Part shown: piece by piece, positions 55,531 to 63,816 of the stretch
How positions within the stretch are numbered: the first letter of the stretch is position 1
Layout: every line of letters begins with the position of its first letter
From: Niveispirillum sp.
GTDB lineage: Bacteria > Pseudomonadota > Alphaproteobacteria > Azospirillales > Azospirillaceae
Direction of reading: 5' to 3'
DNA: 64,000 nt
Assembly: GCF_017996735.1 (NCBI RefSeq)
Contig: NZ_JAGOGJ010000009.1
Location: 41,122-105,121, forward strand
Program-made: the position numbers and the translations under genes
Notes under the pieces: generated by a model
What the model saw: the letters and a program-made list of their open reading frames with translations, nothing else
The model's database searches: none
Told to the model about the DNA's origin: nothing

Positions 55531-56565
55531 CTATCGCCCGGTGCGTGCGAGATAGGCGATATCGTTCGCAGTGTTGGCGCTGATGTCGGGGGCGCACCGG
55601 GGGAAAATTTCAACGGCGTGGGTCGTGCCGATCAGACTGCGGCATCGCGCCGGCACGCCGGCGGCCAGCAGCTTGCGGTAGAAGGCGATGCCTTCATCGC
55701 GCAGAGGATCGCACTCGTTGACGCTGATGACGGTCTGGGGCAGGCCTTTCAGGTCCTGCTCTGACGCAAAGATCGGCCAAGCCAGCGGGTTTTTCTGGTC
55801 GAGCGCCTCGATACCATAGCCCAGGACCATGCGATTATGGCCGATGCTGATGAATATGCCCTCATTCTCGATCGACGAGGGATGATCGGGATGCGGCCAC
55901 TGTCCGGCGATGAAGGGGCAGAGCGAATAAATGCCCCTGATGAGCCCGATCCTGCCGTCGCGGTTGAGTTTCAGCCCGGTCGCCAGCGCCAGATTGCCGC
56001 CGCCGCTCTCGCCCGCCAGTATGATCCGGTTGGGGTCGATCTTCAGATCGGCGGCATGTTCGCTGACCCACAGCAGACCCGACACGCAATCATTCAGACC
56101 CGCCGGGAAAGGCGCGACCTGCGGTGCTGACGAAGGGACGAGGCAGTTGCGGAAATCGACCATCGCGACGGCGACGCCCTGTGATGCGATGATCCGGCCC
56201 CAGGCCTGATAATTGTCGTCATAGGCCGACAGGACCGACATGCCGCCGCCATGCATGTAATAGACACAGGGCAAAATCTCGTCGCCCTCGGGCCGGATAT
56301 AGTGGATGTTGATTTCATTATTGTCGGGGCTGGAAATGAAGGTCAGCGTCCGGGCGGTCAGCCCTTCGTAAGGCGCCACCTCTTCGGACACCGTGCCACG
56401 GCAGAACTCGCTGTCCTTGGCCAGCGCGGCCAGTACTTCCGGTGTGTTCATAAGGGCGAGGACATCTTCCCGGCACGACATGTTATCACCAGCAGGCTGA
56501 TAATAATCGCCGAACACGGCCTTGATCCTCGGATCAATTCTTGGGTCGTTTAGAAGCTTCGTCAT
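55531..56565 (-). CDS. HSL-family alpha/beta hydrolase (carboxylesterase/lipase)
   Basis: 344 residues from an ATG with GAGAGGAA upstream. HGGG at 105-108 is the oxyanion motif, Ser187 lies in GESGGG, Asp in NECDPLRDEG and His in GTTHAVEIF complete the triad. This is the hormone-sensitive-lipase (type IV) esterase family, acting on short or bulky esters. It heads a short unit with the aldolase, HD and epoxide-hydrolase-like genes after a 160-base gap that contains an inverted repeat (CCGACC-N11-GGTCGG at 56669-56691). Confidence 0.9.
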   Translation of the reverse strand: MTKLLNDPRIDPRIKAVFGDYYQPAGDNMSCREDVLALMNTPEVLAALAKDSEFCRGTVSEEVAPYEGLTARTLTFISSPDNNEINIHYIRPEGDEILPCVYYMHGGGMSVLSAYDDNYQAWGRIIASQGVAVAMVDFRNCLVPSSAPQVAPFPAGLNDCVSGLLWVSEHAADLKIDPNRIILAGESGGGNLALATGLKLNRDGRIGLIRGIYSLCPFIAGQWPHPDHPSSIENEGIFISIGHNRMVLGYGIEALDQKNPLAWPIFASEQDLKGLPQTVISVNECDPLRDEGIAFYRKLLAAGVPARCRSLIGTTHAVEIFPRCAPDISANTANDIAYLARTGR

Positions 56566-56725
56566 GCCTTTCCTCTCCATAATGGGGTTTTTCTTATGCG
56601 TATGACGGGTTCCCGTCTTGGCGCGCCGGCAGTCGATCCGGTTTGGCGCACAGGATGGGTTCGCCGGTCCGACCACGCAATGACCGGTCGGTGCAATCGG
56701 TTGGTCATGCTTTACGGCACCGGTT

Positions 56726-59224
56726 TCAGATCGACCGTCCCGTGGCCGCCCAGTAGGGCGCGCGCAGCTTGCGTGTGAAAATCTTCCCGGAATCCTCTCG
56801 GGGCAGATCGTCGACGATCTTCACCACCTTGGGTATCTTGAACCGGCTGAGCTTGCCGGCCAGGGCGTCGCGGATCTGCGCCGGGTCGGGGCCATTCTGG
56901 TCGACCTGGACATGGGCACAGACCGCCTCGCCATATTCCTCATCCGGAATGCCGAAGACCGCCCCGTCACGGACCCCCTCAATGGCGAGCAGTGCCGCCT
57001 CGATCTCGGCGGGATAGATGTTGACCCCGCCGGAGATGATCATGTTGTTGCGCCTGTCGCACAGGAACAAATAACCGTCTTCGTCCAGATATCCGATGTC
57101 GCCTGCGGTCGCGAAGCCGTCGGAACGACGATCACGAACCATGCCGATGTAATCAAAGCCCTCGCCCGCCAGCGTCTTCACGAACACGGCCCCGATGCTG
57201 CCCGGTGGCAGGACATGTCCTTCTTCGTCCAATATCCTGACGGACACGCCCGGCAGCGCTCTTCCCACCGACCCCGGACGTGTGCGCGCCTCATCGGCCG
57301 AGATGGCGGTCGCCAAGCCGATCTCCGTCGCGCCATAATATTCGTGGATGACCGGCCCCCACCAGTCGATCATCGACTGCTTCACGCCGGGCGGACAGGG
57401 TGCCGCGCCATGGATCACCCGGCGCAGGGAAGAGAGGTCATAACGCCGCCGCACCGCTTCGGGCAGGCGCAGCAGGCGAACGAACATCGTCGGAACGATG
57501 TGCATATGCGTCACGGCATGGTGCTCGATAAGATGGAGCAGTTCTTCGGGATCGAACCGGGGCTGCAGGATGACGTCGGCGCCGCTCTCCAACGCCAGCA
57601 TGGCATAGCCGTTCGGCGCGCTATGGTACATCGGCCCATTCATCAGAACGGTTCGGGACATCGGTTCGGCCAGGTCGTAGACGATGCTGCCGGTCGCCAT
57701 CATCGCGCGCTGCGGCTCGCCGGCGCGGCGGCGAACGCCCTTGGGCCGGCCGGTGGTGCCCGAAGTGTAGATGACCGCGCCCCGGGCCGAGGTGGCCGGG
57801 TCGGCAATCGCCGCAAAGCGGTTGGACCACCCGTACCAATTCTCCCGCGGGCGATCATCGGCCAATCCCGCCTTCAGGCCATAGGCGCTGCGGATCTCCG
57901 CCGGCGTCTCAACCACCAGCAGTTTCAGCTTGTCGGCCAGATGGGCAGGAACGCCTGGCAGAAGGTCGGCGTGGACGATGAGGATTCTTGCGCCGCAATC
58001 CTCAAGCAGATGCGCGGCTTCCTCAGGGGTTGCGTGCCAGTTGATCGGCACCGGATAGGCACCGGCCATCACCGTCGCCAGCATCGCTTCGAAGAAGACG
58101 AAATCATTACGAAGCAACAGGGCGACGCAATCGCCTTCCCGGATGCCCTCGAACAGAAACCCCTGCGCTGCCTGCGAAGCGCGCCGCCGAATTTCTGCGT
58201 GCGTACGGACCCGCGTTCCTGATGAGACCATCGGCGCGTCTGGTGCTTGCTGGGGGACGAATTTGCCGTTCAACGCCGCCCTTGCAGCGGCATATTCACG
58301 GGACAGCCGCTCGATATGGCCGGCGGCGGGCTGCACCATGTCGATCGCGCCCAAACCCTGGCCGCATCCCCAGATATCGCGCCAAGCCTTTATGTCGTTG
58401 GCTTCCCCAAAAACATAGTTCGCAGCATTGGCATCGCCTTGGGGCAGGGAGTCCGGGTCCAGCCCCGCCGCCGCGATGGACGGCTTCAGATAATTGCCAT
58501 GAACGCCGGTAAACACATTCGAATAGACGATGTCGCTCGCCCGGCCATCAACGACCATCTGCTTGTAGGCGGCGACCGCATTGGCTTCCTGCGACGCGAT
58601 GAACAGCGAACCGATATAGGCGAGGTCGGCCCCCATCGCCTGGGCCGCAAGAATGGCCCCGCCTGTGGCGATCGATCCCGAAAGGGCGATCGGCCCGTCG
58701 AACCATTGCCGCAATTCCTGCACCAAGGCAAAGGGGGAAAGCCGTCCGGCATGGCCCCCGGCGCCGGCCGCAACCGCAATCAGCCCGTCTGCACCCTTCT
58801 CGATCGCCTTGCGGCCGAAGCGGTCATCGATCACATCGTGCAGAGCGATGCCGCCCCAGCCATGCACGGCTTCGTTGACCTCCACCCGCGCGCCCAGCGA
58901 ACTGATGATGATCGGCACCTTGTACTTGGCGCACAGCTCCAGATCCTGGTCGAGCCTGCCGTTGGATTTGTGGACGATCTGATTGACGGCGAAGGGAGCG
59001 GACGGCGTGTCGGGGTGATCGCGATCCCATTGCGCGAGACCCTCGGTGATCTGCGCCAGCCATTCGTCGAGCTGCGAGAGGGGGCGAGCGTTCAGCGACG
59101 GAAAAGAGCCGACGACCCCACCGGTGCATTGCGCGATCACAAGGGCCGGATTGGACAGGATGAACATTGGCGAGGCGATGACCGGCAATCGCAGCCGATT
59201 CCGCAGGAGAGGAGGCAGGCTCAT
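56726..59224 (-). CDS. Fusion of NMO-family flavoprotein and AMP-forming CoA ligase
   Basis: 832 residues in one open frame from an ATG with GGAG eight bases upstream. Residues 1-310 form a full NMO/2-nitropropane-dioxygenase barrel (PVIASPMFI, His158 in GAGGHAG, GSIATGG). Residues about 330-832 form a CoA ligase lacking only the first few dozen family residues: [11 protein letters not shown] at 486-496, HGAAPCP, YGATEIG, DRRNNMIISGG and a C-terminal SGKIFTRKLR with the catalytic Lys. I know of no standard family with this order. The ligase half is a paralogue of the ligase at 16804-18369. Fusion suggests that the flavoprotein acts on the acid or its CoA ester. An alternative is natural joining of two adjacent genes by loss of a stop. 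Confidence 0.9.
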   Translation of the reverse strand: MSLPPLLRNRLRLPVIASPMFILSNPALVIAQCTGGVVGSFPSLNARPLSQLDEWLAQITEGLAQWDRDHPDTPSAPFAVNQIVHKSNGRLDQDLELCAKYKVPIIISSLGARVEVNEAVHGWGGIALHDVIDDRFGRKAIEKGADGLIAVAAGAGGHAGRLSPFALVQELRQWFDGPIALSGSIATGGAILAAQAMGADLAYIGSLFIASQEANAVAAYKQMVVDGRASDIVYSNVFTGVHGNYLKPSIAAAGLDPDSLPQGDANAANYVFGEANDIKAWRDIWGCGQGLGAIDMVQPAAGHIERLSREYAAARAALNGKFVPQQAPDAPMVSSGTRVRTHAEIRRRASQAAQGFLFEGIREGDCVALLLRNDFVFFEAMLATVMAGAYPVPINWHATPEEAAHLLEDCGARILIVHADLLPGVPAHLADKLKLLVVETPAEIRSAYGLKAGLADDRPRENWYGWSNRFAAIADPATSARGAVIYTSGTTGRPKGVRRRAGEPQRAMMATGSIVYDLAEPMSRTVLMNGPMYHSAPNGYAMLALESGADVILQPRFDPEELLHLIEHHAVTHMHIVPTMFVRLLRLPEAVRRRYDLSSLRRVIHGAAPCPPGVKQSMIDWWGPVIHEYYGATEIGLATAISADEARTRPGSVGRALPGVSVRILDEEGHVLPPGSIGAVFVKTLAGEGFDYIGMVRDRRSDGFATAGDIGYLDEDGYLFLCDRRNNMIISGGVNIYPAEIEAALLAIEGVRDGAVFGIPDEEYGEAVCAHVQVDQNGPDPAQIRDALAGKLSRFKIPKVVKIVDDLPREDSGKIFTRKLRAPYWAATGRSI

Positions 59225-59261
59225 GCATAACACTCCGTTTTCCGCGCCCATGCCGCGAACG

Positions 59262-59453
59262 GTGCCTGTCCGCCCGGCGGTCCTGAGCGCATCCAAGATG
59301 ATTTGGGCGAATTCCGCTGGTCGTTCCCGCAGAGCCCGATGGCCGCACCTTCAGCAAAAGGCAGGTTCGGGAAATCCATGCGAAAGTGAGGATGGCGGGC
59401 AGGCCTGAGCCCGCTTCAAGAATGTGCATGTCGAAATCGCTGGCATTCGCCAC
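59262..59453 (-). pseudogene. Internally deleted alpha/beta-hydrolase remnant
   Basis: On the minus strand, a GTG at 59453 opens a frame reading DFDMHILEAGSGLPAIL, the N-terminal strand of epoxide-hydrolase-like proteins. One frame over it continues SHGFPEPAF, the HGFPE oxyanion motif. A stop follows, and then CGHRALRERPAEFAQIILDA, which looks like the C-terminal catalytic-His region of the same fold. The middle two thirds, including the nucleophile elbow, are missing. A frameshift, a stop and the deletion make it non-functional. It lies directly upstream of the fusion gene, in the 280-base gap after the crotonase. Confidence 0.6.
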
Positions 59454-59504
59454 GACCCGCGCGCTTACGCGTCCGGCAGGGGCGGGCCCGGCAGCGGGCT
59501 CCCC

Positions 59505-60329
59505 CTAATTCCCCCCGAATTGCGGCGCACGCCTCTCGGCAAACGCCGCCACACCCTCTCGATGATCGGCCGTGGTCGTGCAGTGGAGATGGCGAACGGT
59601 TTCGGCATCCATATAAGCGCCGAGATCGCCCGCTTCAGCGTCAGCGAAATTCTCCTTCATGTAGCGCAGCGCCGTGGGGGGCGAGGTGGCGAGCCTGCTT
59701 GCGATATCCGCCGCCCGGTCCGCAATGACCTCATCCTCGCAGACCCAGTTCACCAGCCCGATTTCATGGGCGCGACCGGCCGTCAGCTTTTCGGGCAGGA
59801 ACATGAATTCCCGTGCCCGACCGGCGCCGGCCAGCCGGGACAGGAAGAAACCAACCCCGAAATCACCCGAAAGACCGACACGCGCGAAGGCCGTGAGCAG
59901 GATTGCGGAACGGGCCATGATCCGGAGATCGCAGGCGAGCGCCAGCCCCAGCCCGGCGCCCGCCGCCGGCCCGTTGATGCTGGCCAGCGTCGGTTTGGCC
60001 ATCGCCGCCAGACGGCCCGAGGTGGCGCGCTGGATCGTCTGTTGATACCGGACCCGCTCCGGCATGGCGGACGGAGACGGGGGCGCGCTGTTCATCGCCT
60101 TGACGTCACCGCCCGCGCAGAAGGCTGACCCGCTGCCCTGAAGCACGACGCATCGCACATCCGGGCTTTCTTCGGCAAAGGCGAGTTCCCGCGCCAGTGC
60201 CTCCAGCATGGCATCGCTCATCGCGTTGCGGGATTCCGGCCGATTGAGCGTGATGGTCAATATGCCCCGGCCCAGGGTCGAAAGCAGTTCGGGGCTGCCG
60301 GTGTTCCGGTGTTCCGCGCCGGCAATCAT
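59505..60329 (-). CDS. Enoyl-CoA hydratase/isomerase (crotonase family)
   Basis: 274 residues. CAGGDVKAM and NGPAAGAGLG are the oxyanion segments. The second acidic position is Asp in GLSGDFG, as in the crotonase at 25518, so an isomerase or another crotonase reaction is as plausible as hydration. The ATG shares one base with the stop of the acyl-CoA dehydrogenase gene (TGATG), coupling the two. It supplies the step after that dehydrogenase. Confidence 0.9.
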   Translation of the reverse strand: MIAGAEHRNTGSPELLSTLGRGILTITLNRPESRNAMSDAMLEALARELAFAEESPDVRCVVLQGSGSAFCAGGDVKAMNSAPPSPSAMPERVRYQQTIQRATSGRLAAMAKPTLASINGPAAGAGLGLALACDLRIMARSAILLTAFARVGLSGDFGVGFFLSRLAGAGRAREFMFLPEKLTAGRAHEIGLVNWVCEDEVIADRAADIASRLATSPPTALRYMKENFADAEAGDLGAYMDAETVRHLHCTTTADHREGVAAFAERRAPQFGGN

Positions 60330-62125
60330 CACCCGGCCTCGATCTGATCGGCGCTGACCGCCAGGCAAGTATCGTCCAACCCCTCGACCAGAGACAGGTG
60401 GATGCGGGCGTGGGGCAATATATAGCGGAAATGATAATCGCAGGCCGCTCGCTTGCCCTGAAGAAAGGGATCGGGTTGTGTCGTGTCTGGCGCCTGGCAA
60501 CGCCGCGCGACCAGGGCCTGCCACAACCACAGCCACGCGATCACGATCGTACCCATCGCGTCGAGATAGAGCGTGGCATTGGCGAGGCCTCGCTCCTGAT
60601 CACCCTCCCCCATCACCGCCGCCGTCGCGGCCTCAAGCCATGACAGCGCCTCCTCCAATGCCGCCGCATGGGTGGCCAGGTCGGGCATTTGCGATGCATC
60701 ACCGATCGTCGCCCGTATCCGGGCCAGGAGAAGGTCGAGCCCGTGCCCATCATCCATGCGTACCTTGCGGCCCAGCAGATCGATGGCCTGGATGCCGTAA
60801 GTTCCCTCATAGATGTGGTTGAGCCGATTATCACGATAATAGCGCTCGACGGGATGATCGCAGGTATATCCCGCCCCGCCCATGATCTGCATCGCCAGTT
60901 CGTTCGCTTTCAGGCAATGCTCGGACGGCCAGGACTTGACGATGGGCGTCAGCACCTCCAGCAGGAGCCTCACCTCCTTCAGTTCCTCGCCGCTGGCTGC
61001 ACCCTGTTCATCGACCAGAAGCGCGCAGAAGACGCAGAGGGCGAGCGCGCCCTCCACCGCCGCTTTTTGCGCCAGGAGCATGCGGCGGATATCCGCATGC
61101 TCAATCAGCGGCACTTGCGGCGTCGTGGGATCCTTGTGACCAATCCGGCGTCCTTGAACCCGCTCCTGCGCATAGCGCCGCGAATAGCGATAACCCGTCA
61201 ACCCCGACATGGTCGCGACATGTCCCACGCCGATCCGCGCTTCGTTCATCATGTGGAACATGGCCCGCAGACCCTGATGGGGCTCGCCGATCAGATAGCC
61301 CAAAGTAGGGCCAGCTTCACCGAAATTGAGCTGACAGTTGGTGGTTCCGCGCTGCCCCATCTTGTGGGCAAGGCCAATAAGCGTGACGTTATTATCCTCG
61401 CCCGGCCTGCCCTCGGCATCCAGCCGCTTCTGGGGAACAAGGAAAAGCGAGATGCCCTTTACGCCCGCCGGCGCGCCCGGCAATCGCGCCAGAACCAGAT
61501 GGACGATGTTCTCGGTCATGCCGTGACCACCGCCGGAAATCCAGATCTTCGTACCCCGCAGGCGAAAGGTACCCTCGCCCGCCGGTTCCGCCCGCGTCGT
61601 GATGTCGGCCAGCGACGACCCGGCCTGGGGCTCGGACAGGCACATGGTGCCCATCCACTGGCCGGCGATCATCGGCAGGGCGAAACGCGTCCTCTGCTCT
61701 TCCGTGCCAAAGGCCAGCAACAGGCGCGCCGCCGCAGCGGTGAGAAGCGAATAGTTCGCGATGGAGATATTGGCGGCGATGAACATGCCGTTCACCAGCA
61801 TCGCGATCAGATAGGGAAGGCCCGATCCGCCGAGTTCGACGGGAAAACTCTGTGCCGGCAGACCTGCGTCCCTGTAGGCAGCCAGCGCGGCACGCACCGA
61901 CGGCGGCATCACGGCTTCACCGTTCGCGAATATCGGCGGAGAGGCATCCAGCGACGCCGATGACGGCAGATATTCCGCTTCGGCAAGTTTTTGCGCCGTA
62001 TCGAGCAACTGCGTGATCAGTTGGCGATCATATCCGGCATAGGTTTGGCCAGGACGATCGGCCTCGACATCGAACATGTCAAACAGCAGAAAGTCGAGAT
62101 TTCGACGATCGACGATATGGCTCAC
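60329..62125 (-). CDS. Large acyl-CoA dehydrogenase (FadE5/DmdC class, 600 residues)
   Basis: 598 residues from a GTG with GGAGGGGG just upstream; the family start at VSHIVDRRNLDFLLF fits. It has the N-terminal extension, FAD motifs CLSEPQAGSS and KIWISGGGH, and a C-terminal four-helix extension of the 600-residue acyl-CoA dehydrogenases. The catalytic Glu is conserved in IYEGTYGIQA, unlike the two ACAD10/11-type enzymes in this window, so ordinary alpha,beta-dehydrogenation is expected. The crotonase follows by TGATG overlap, and the HxlR gene lies upstream on the same strand. Confidence 0.93.
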   Translation of the reverse strand: MSHIVDRRNLDFLLFDMFDVEADRPGQTYAGYDRQLITQLLDTAQKLAEAEYLPSSASLDASPPIFANGEAVMPPSVRAALAAYRDAGLPAQSFPVELGGSGLPYLIAMLVNGMFIAANISIANYSLLTAAAARLLLAFGTEEQRTRFALPMIAGQWMGTMCLSEPQAGSSLADITTRAEPAGEGTFRLRGTKIWISGGGHGMTENIVHLVLARLPGAPAGVKGISLFLVPQKRLDAEGRPGEDNNVTLIGLAHKMGQRGTTNCQLNFGEAGPTLGYLIGEPHQGLRAMFHMMNEARIGVGHVATMSGLTGYRYSRRYAQERVQGRRIGHKDPTTPQVPLIEHADIRRMLLAQKAAVEGALALCVFCALLVDEQGAASGEELKEVRLLLEVLTPIVKSWPSEHCLKANELAMQIMGGAGYTCDHPVERYYRDNRLNHIYEGTYGIQAIDLLGRKVRMDDGHGLDLLLARIRATIGDASQMPDLATHAAALEEALSWLEAATAAVMGEGDQERGLANATLYLDAMGTIVIAWLWLWQALVARRCQAPDTTQPDPFLQGKRAACDYHFRYILPHARIHLSLVEGLDDTCLAVSADQIEAG

Positions 62126-62314
62126 GATCCCCCCTCCACAAATCCTGGGCATATTCCGCCGCGCGCAGCCTTGGCGCCCGACCGTCACCTCCCTTCCGAA
62201 TTGCCCGCTGTCTTTTGTTGAAGTCGCCAGGGACGTGACCGCCCGATAGCATTTGGCGCATTCCGGCGGCCCAGACTAGGACGCTCTCTCGCAGATCGAC
62301 CGTCGCAAACGCCC

Positions 62315-62689
62315 TCAATCGGCGTTTGCAGCGGCATCGAAATCCGCCTGGGCCTTTGCAATATCGGCCTGATGCGTGACCGCCCAATCATACAGGGCCA
62401 CGAATGGCGGTTGCAGAGTGCGGCCCAAGGGGGTGATCGAATATGTCACCGAAATCGGCGCGCTGGTGTTCACATGCCGATCCACCAGCCCATTTCGCTC
62501 CAACCGCCGCAACGTTTCGGTCAGCGCCTTCTGGGTGACACCGTCCATACGACGCTTCAGCGCGTTGAACCGCTTGGGTTCCTCGCACAGAAACGCCAGC
62601 ACCAGGATCGACCATTTATGGGCGATCTGTTCGAGTACGGGCCGAACGCCAGGAAGCGTCTCGAGAACCTGCTCCTCTGTATAGGACAT
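62315..62689 (-). CDS. HxlR-family transcriptional regulator
   Basis: 124 residues, a single winged helix: HKWSILVLAFL, RFNALKRRMDGVTQKALTETL and the wing around VTYSITPLG are characteristic. HxlR proteins often repress a divergent reductase or dehydrogenase gene in response to aldehydes or quinones. GAGGA precedes the ATG. A divergent SDR and dyads in the shared gap fit that model. It is also upstream of the large acyl-CoA dehydrogenase, which it could influence. Confidence 0.9.
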   Translation of the reverse strand: MSYTEEQVLETLPGVRPVLEQIAHKWSILVLAFLCEEPKRFNALKRRMDGVTQKALTETLRRLERNGLVDRHVNTSAPISVTYSITPLGRTLQPPFVALYDWAVTHQADIAKAQADFDAAANAD

Positions 62690-62705
62690 TGAGTTTCCTC
62701 GCGTA

Positions 62706-62758
62706 AACCTAGGTTACAGTAAGTGCCTAATTGACACTTAGTATCCAATATCTACCTA
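62706..62758. promoter_or_regulatory. HxlR/SDR divergent control region
   Basis: AACCTAGGTT (62706-62715) is a perfect palindrome. AAGTGCCTAATTGACACTT (62721-62739) is a dyad with seven of nine paired positions; it contains TTGACA (62731-62736), a consensus -35 box for the SDR, with TACCTA 16 bases later as a poor -10. Overlap of dyad and promoter fits HxlR repression. Functional assignment is inferred. Confidence 0.5.
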
Positions 62759-62800
62759 AATCGGAAACAACCCTACCGTTTTTGTTTTAAGGAGATCGTG

Positions 62801-63607
62801 GTGAATAAACCAGATTCGAACACGCTTGGCACGGCAATCGTAACGGGCGCGTCTTCCGGCATCGGTAAAGTCTACGCAGATCGTCTCGCAGCACGTGGCT
62901 ATGACATCGTGCTGGTGGCAAGACGTGCAGATCGATTGACGACAATCGCGAACGACCTGCAAAATCGCTTTCATATCCGTGCCGACGTTCTTGTTGCTGA
63001 TTTATCTCAACCAGAAGGCGTATCCGCCGTGGTCGATCGCCTCACATCCGATACCACAGTTTCGTTGTTGATAAACAACGCAGGCTTCTCCTTGCTGAAG
63101 CCGCTTACCGAAACGCCGGACGATGTCTTGAAAAACATGATCGCCGTGAACGTAACGGCCCTCACGGCCCTGTCAAAGGCGGCATTGGTTCGTTTCAAGA
63201 ACAAAGGTTCGGGCACGCTCGTCAATGTGGGCTCGGGCGCAGGCTTCTCCCCTTATCCGGGGATACCGGTTTACGGCGCCACAAAAGCCTATGTCTATCT
63301 GTTCACGCAGGCCCTGCAATCCGAAGCAGAGGGAACAGGCGTGCGTGTGCAATTAGTGCTGCCTGGGGCCGTTGTTTCGGAAGGCTGGGATGTGGCGGGG
63401 GGCGCTGATCTTGAACCGTTGCCGCCGAGTATCGTCATGTCTACAGAAGATTGCGTGGACGCAGCTCTGGCTGGCTTGGATCAGCACGAACTTGTCACAG
63501 CACCATCGCTTGAGGATGAGGCGTTGTTACAGAATTACCAATCTGTGGCGAGTCACGTTCTGCAAATGATGTTCAACCAGAAGGCCGCCAGCAGATATAG
63601 TATCTGA
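62801..63607 (+). CDS. SDR oxidoreductase, divergent from hxlR
   Basis: 268 residues. TGASSGIG is the cofactor site, NNAGFSLLKP and the YGATKAYVYLF active site follow. It resembles the SDR/DltE-like branch frequently paired with HxlR. Two overlapping GTG codons occur (62798 and 62801); AAGGAG spaces better to the second. Its codons (GTT, TTA, TTG, ACA, AAT) are visibly more AT-rich than those of all preceding genes, suggesting recent acquisition together with hxlR and the adjacent insertion element. Confidence 0.88.
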   Translation: MNKPDSNTLGTAIVTGASSGIGKVYADRLAARGYDIVLVARRADRLTTIANDLQNRFHIRADVLVADLSQPEGVSAVVDRLTSDTTVSLLINNAGFSLLKPLTETPDDVLKNMIAVNVTALTALSKAALVRFKNKGSGTLVNVGSGAGFSPYPGIPVYGATKAYVYLFTQALQSEAEGTGVRVQLVLPGAVVSEGWDVAGGADLEPLPPSIVMSTEDCVDAALAGLDQHELVTAPSLEDEALLQNYQSVASHVLQMMFNQKAASRYSI

Positions 63608-63731
63608 GAATAAGGCCTGTCGCTAAAGTGAGTGGTATCAATCGGTTAAACTTAACGGCCGCCGACATCACCCCCCAACTCTGAAAATTGCGGCATCAGA
63701 GAATCAGGGCGGCTTCCATCCGCGAACTCCC

Positions 63732-63748
63732 ACTCTCATACTGAGAGT
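63732..63748. other. Hairpin in the SDR-insertion element gap
   Basis: ACTCTCA-TAC-TGAGAGT is a perfect 7-bp stem with a three-base loop. It lies in the 270-base stretch (63608-63877) after the SDR, which has no other gene. It may be a terminator for the SDR or part of an insertion-element end. Confidence 0.4.
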
Positions 63749-63816
63749 CATTTCTGTGGCAGGGTGGCATTATCACCGGTCATCATTCATGGCCGGTGGT
63801 ACGGCGGCGACAGAGC

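Noticed and set aside
56726..59224. Fusion seen only because of a sequencing error
   Set aside because: Both halves are in one frame with intact motifs on each side and a smooth linker, so an error is not needed; raw reads could still overturn this.
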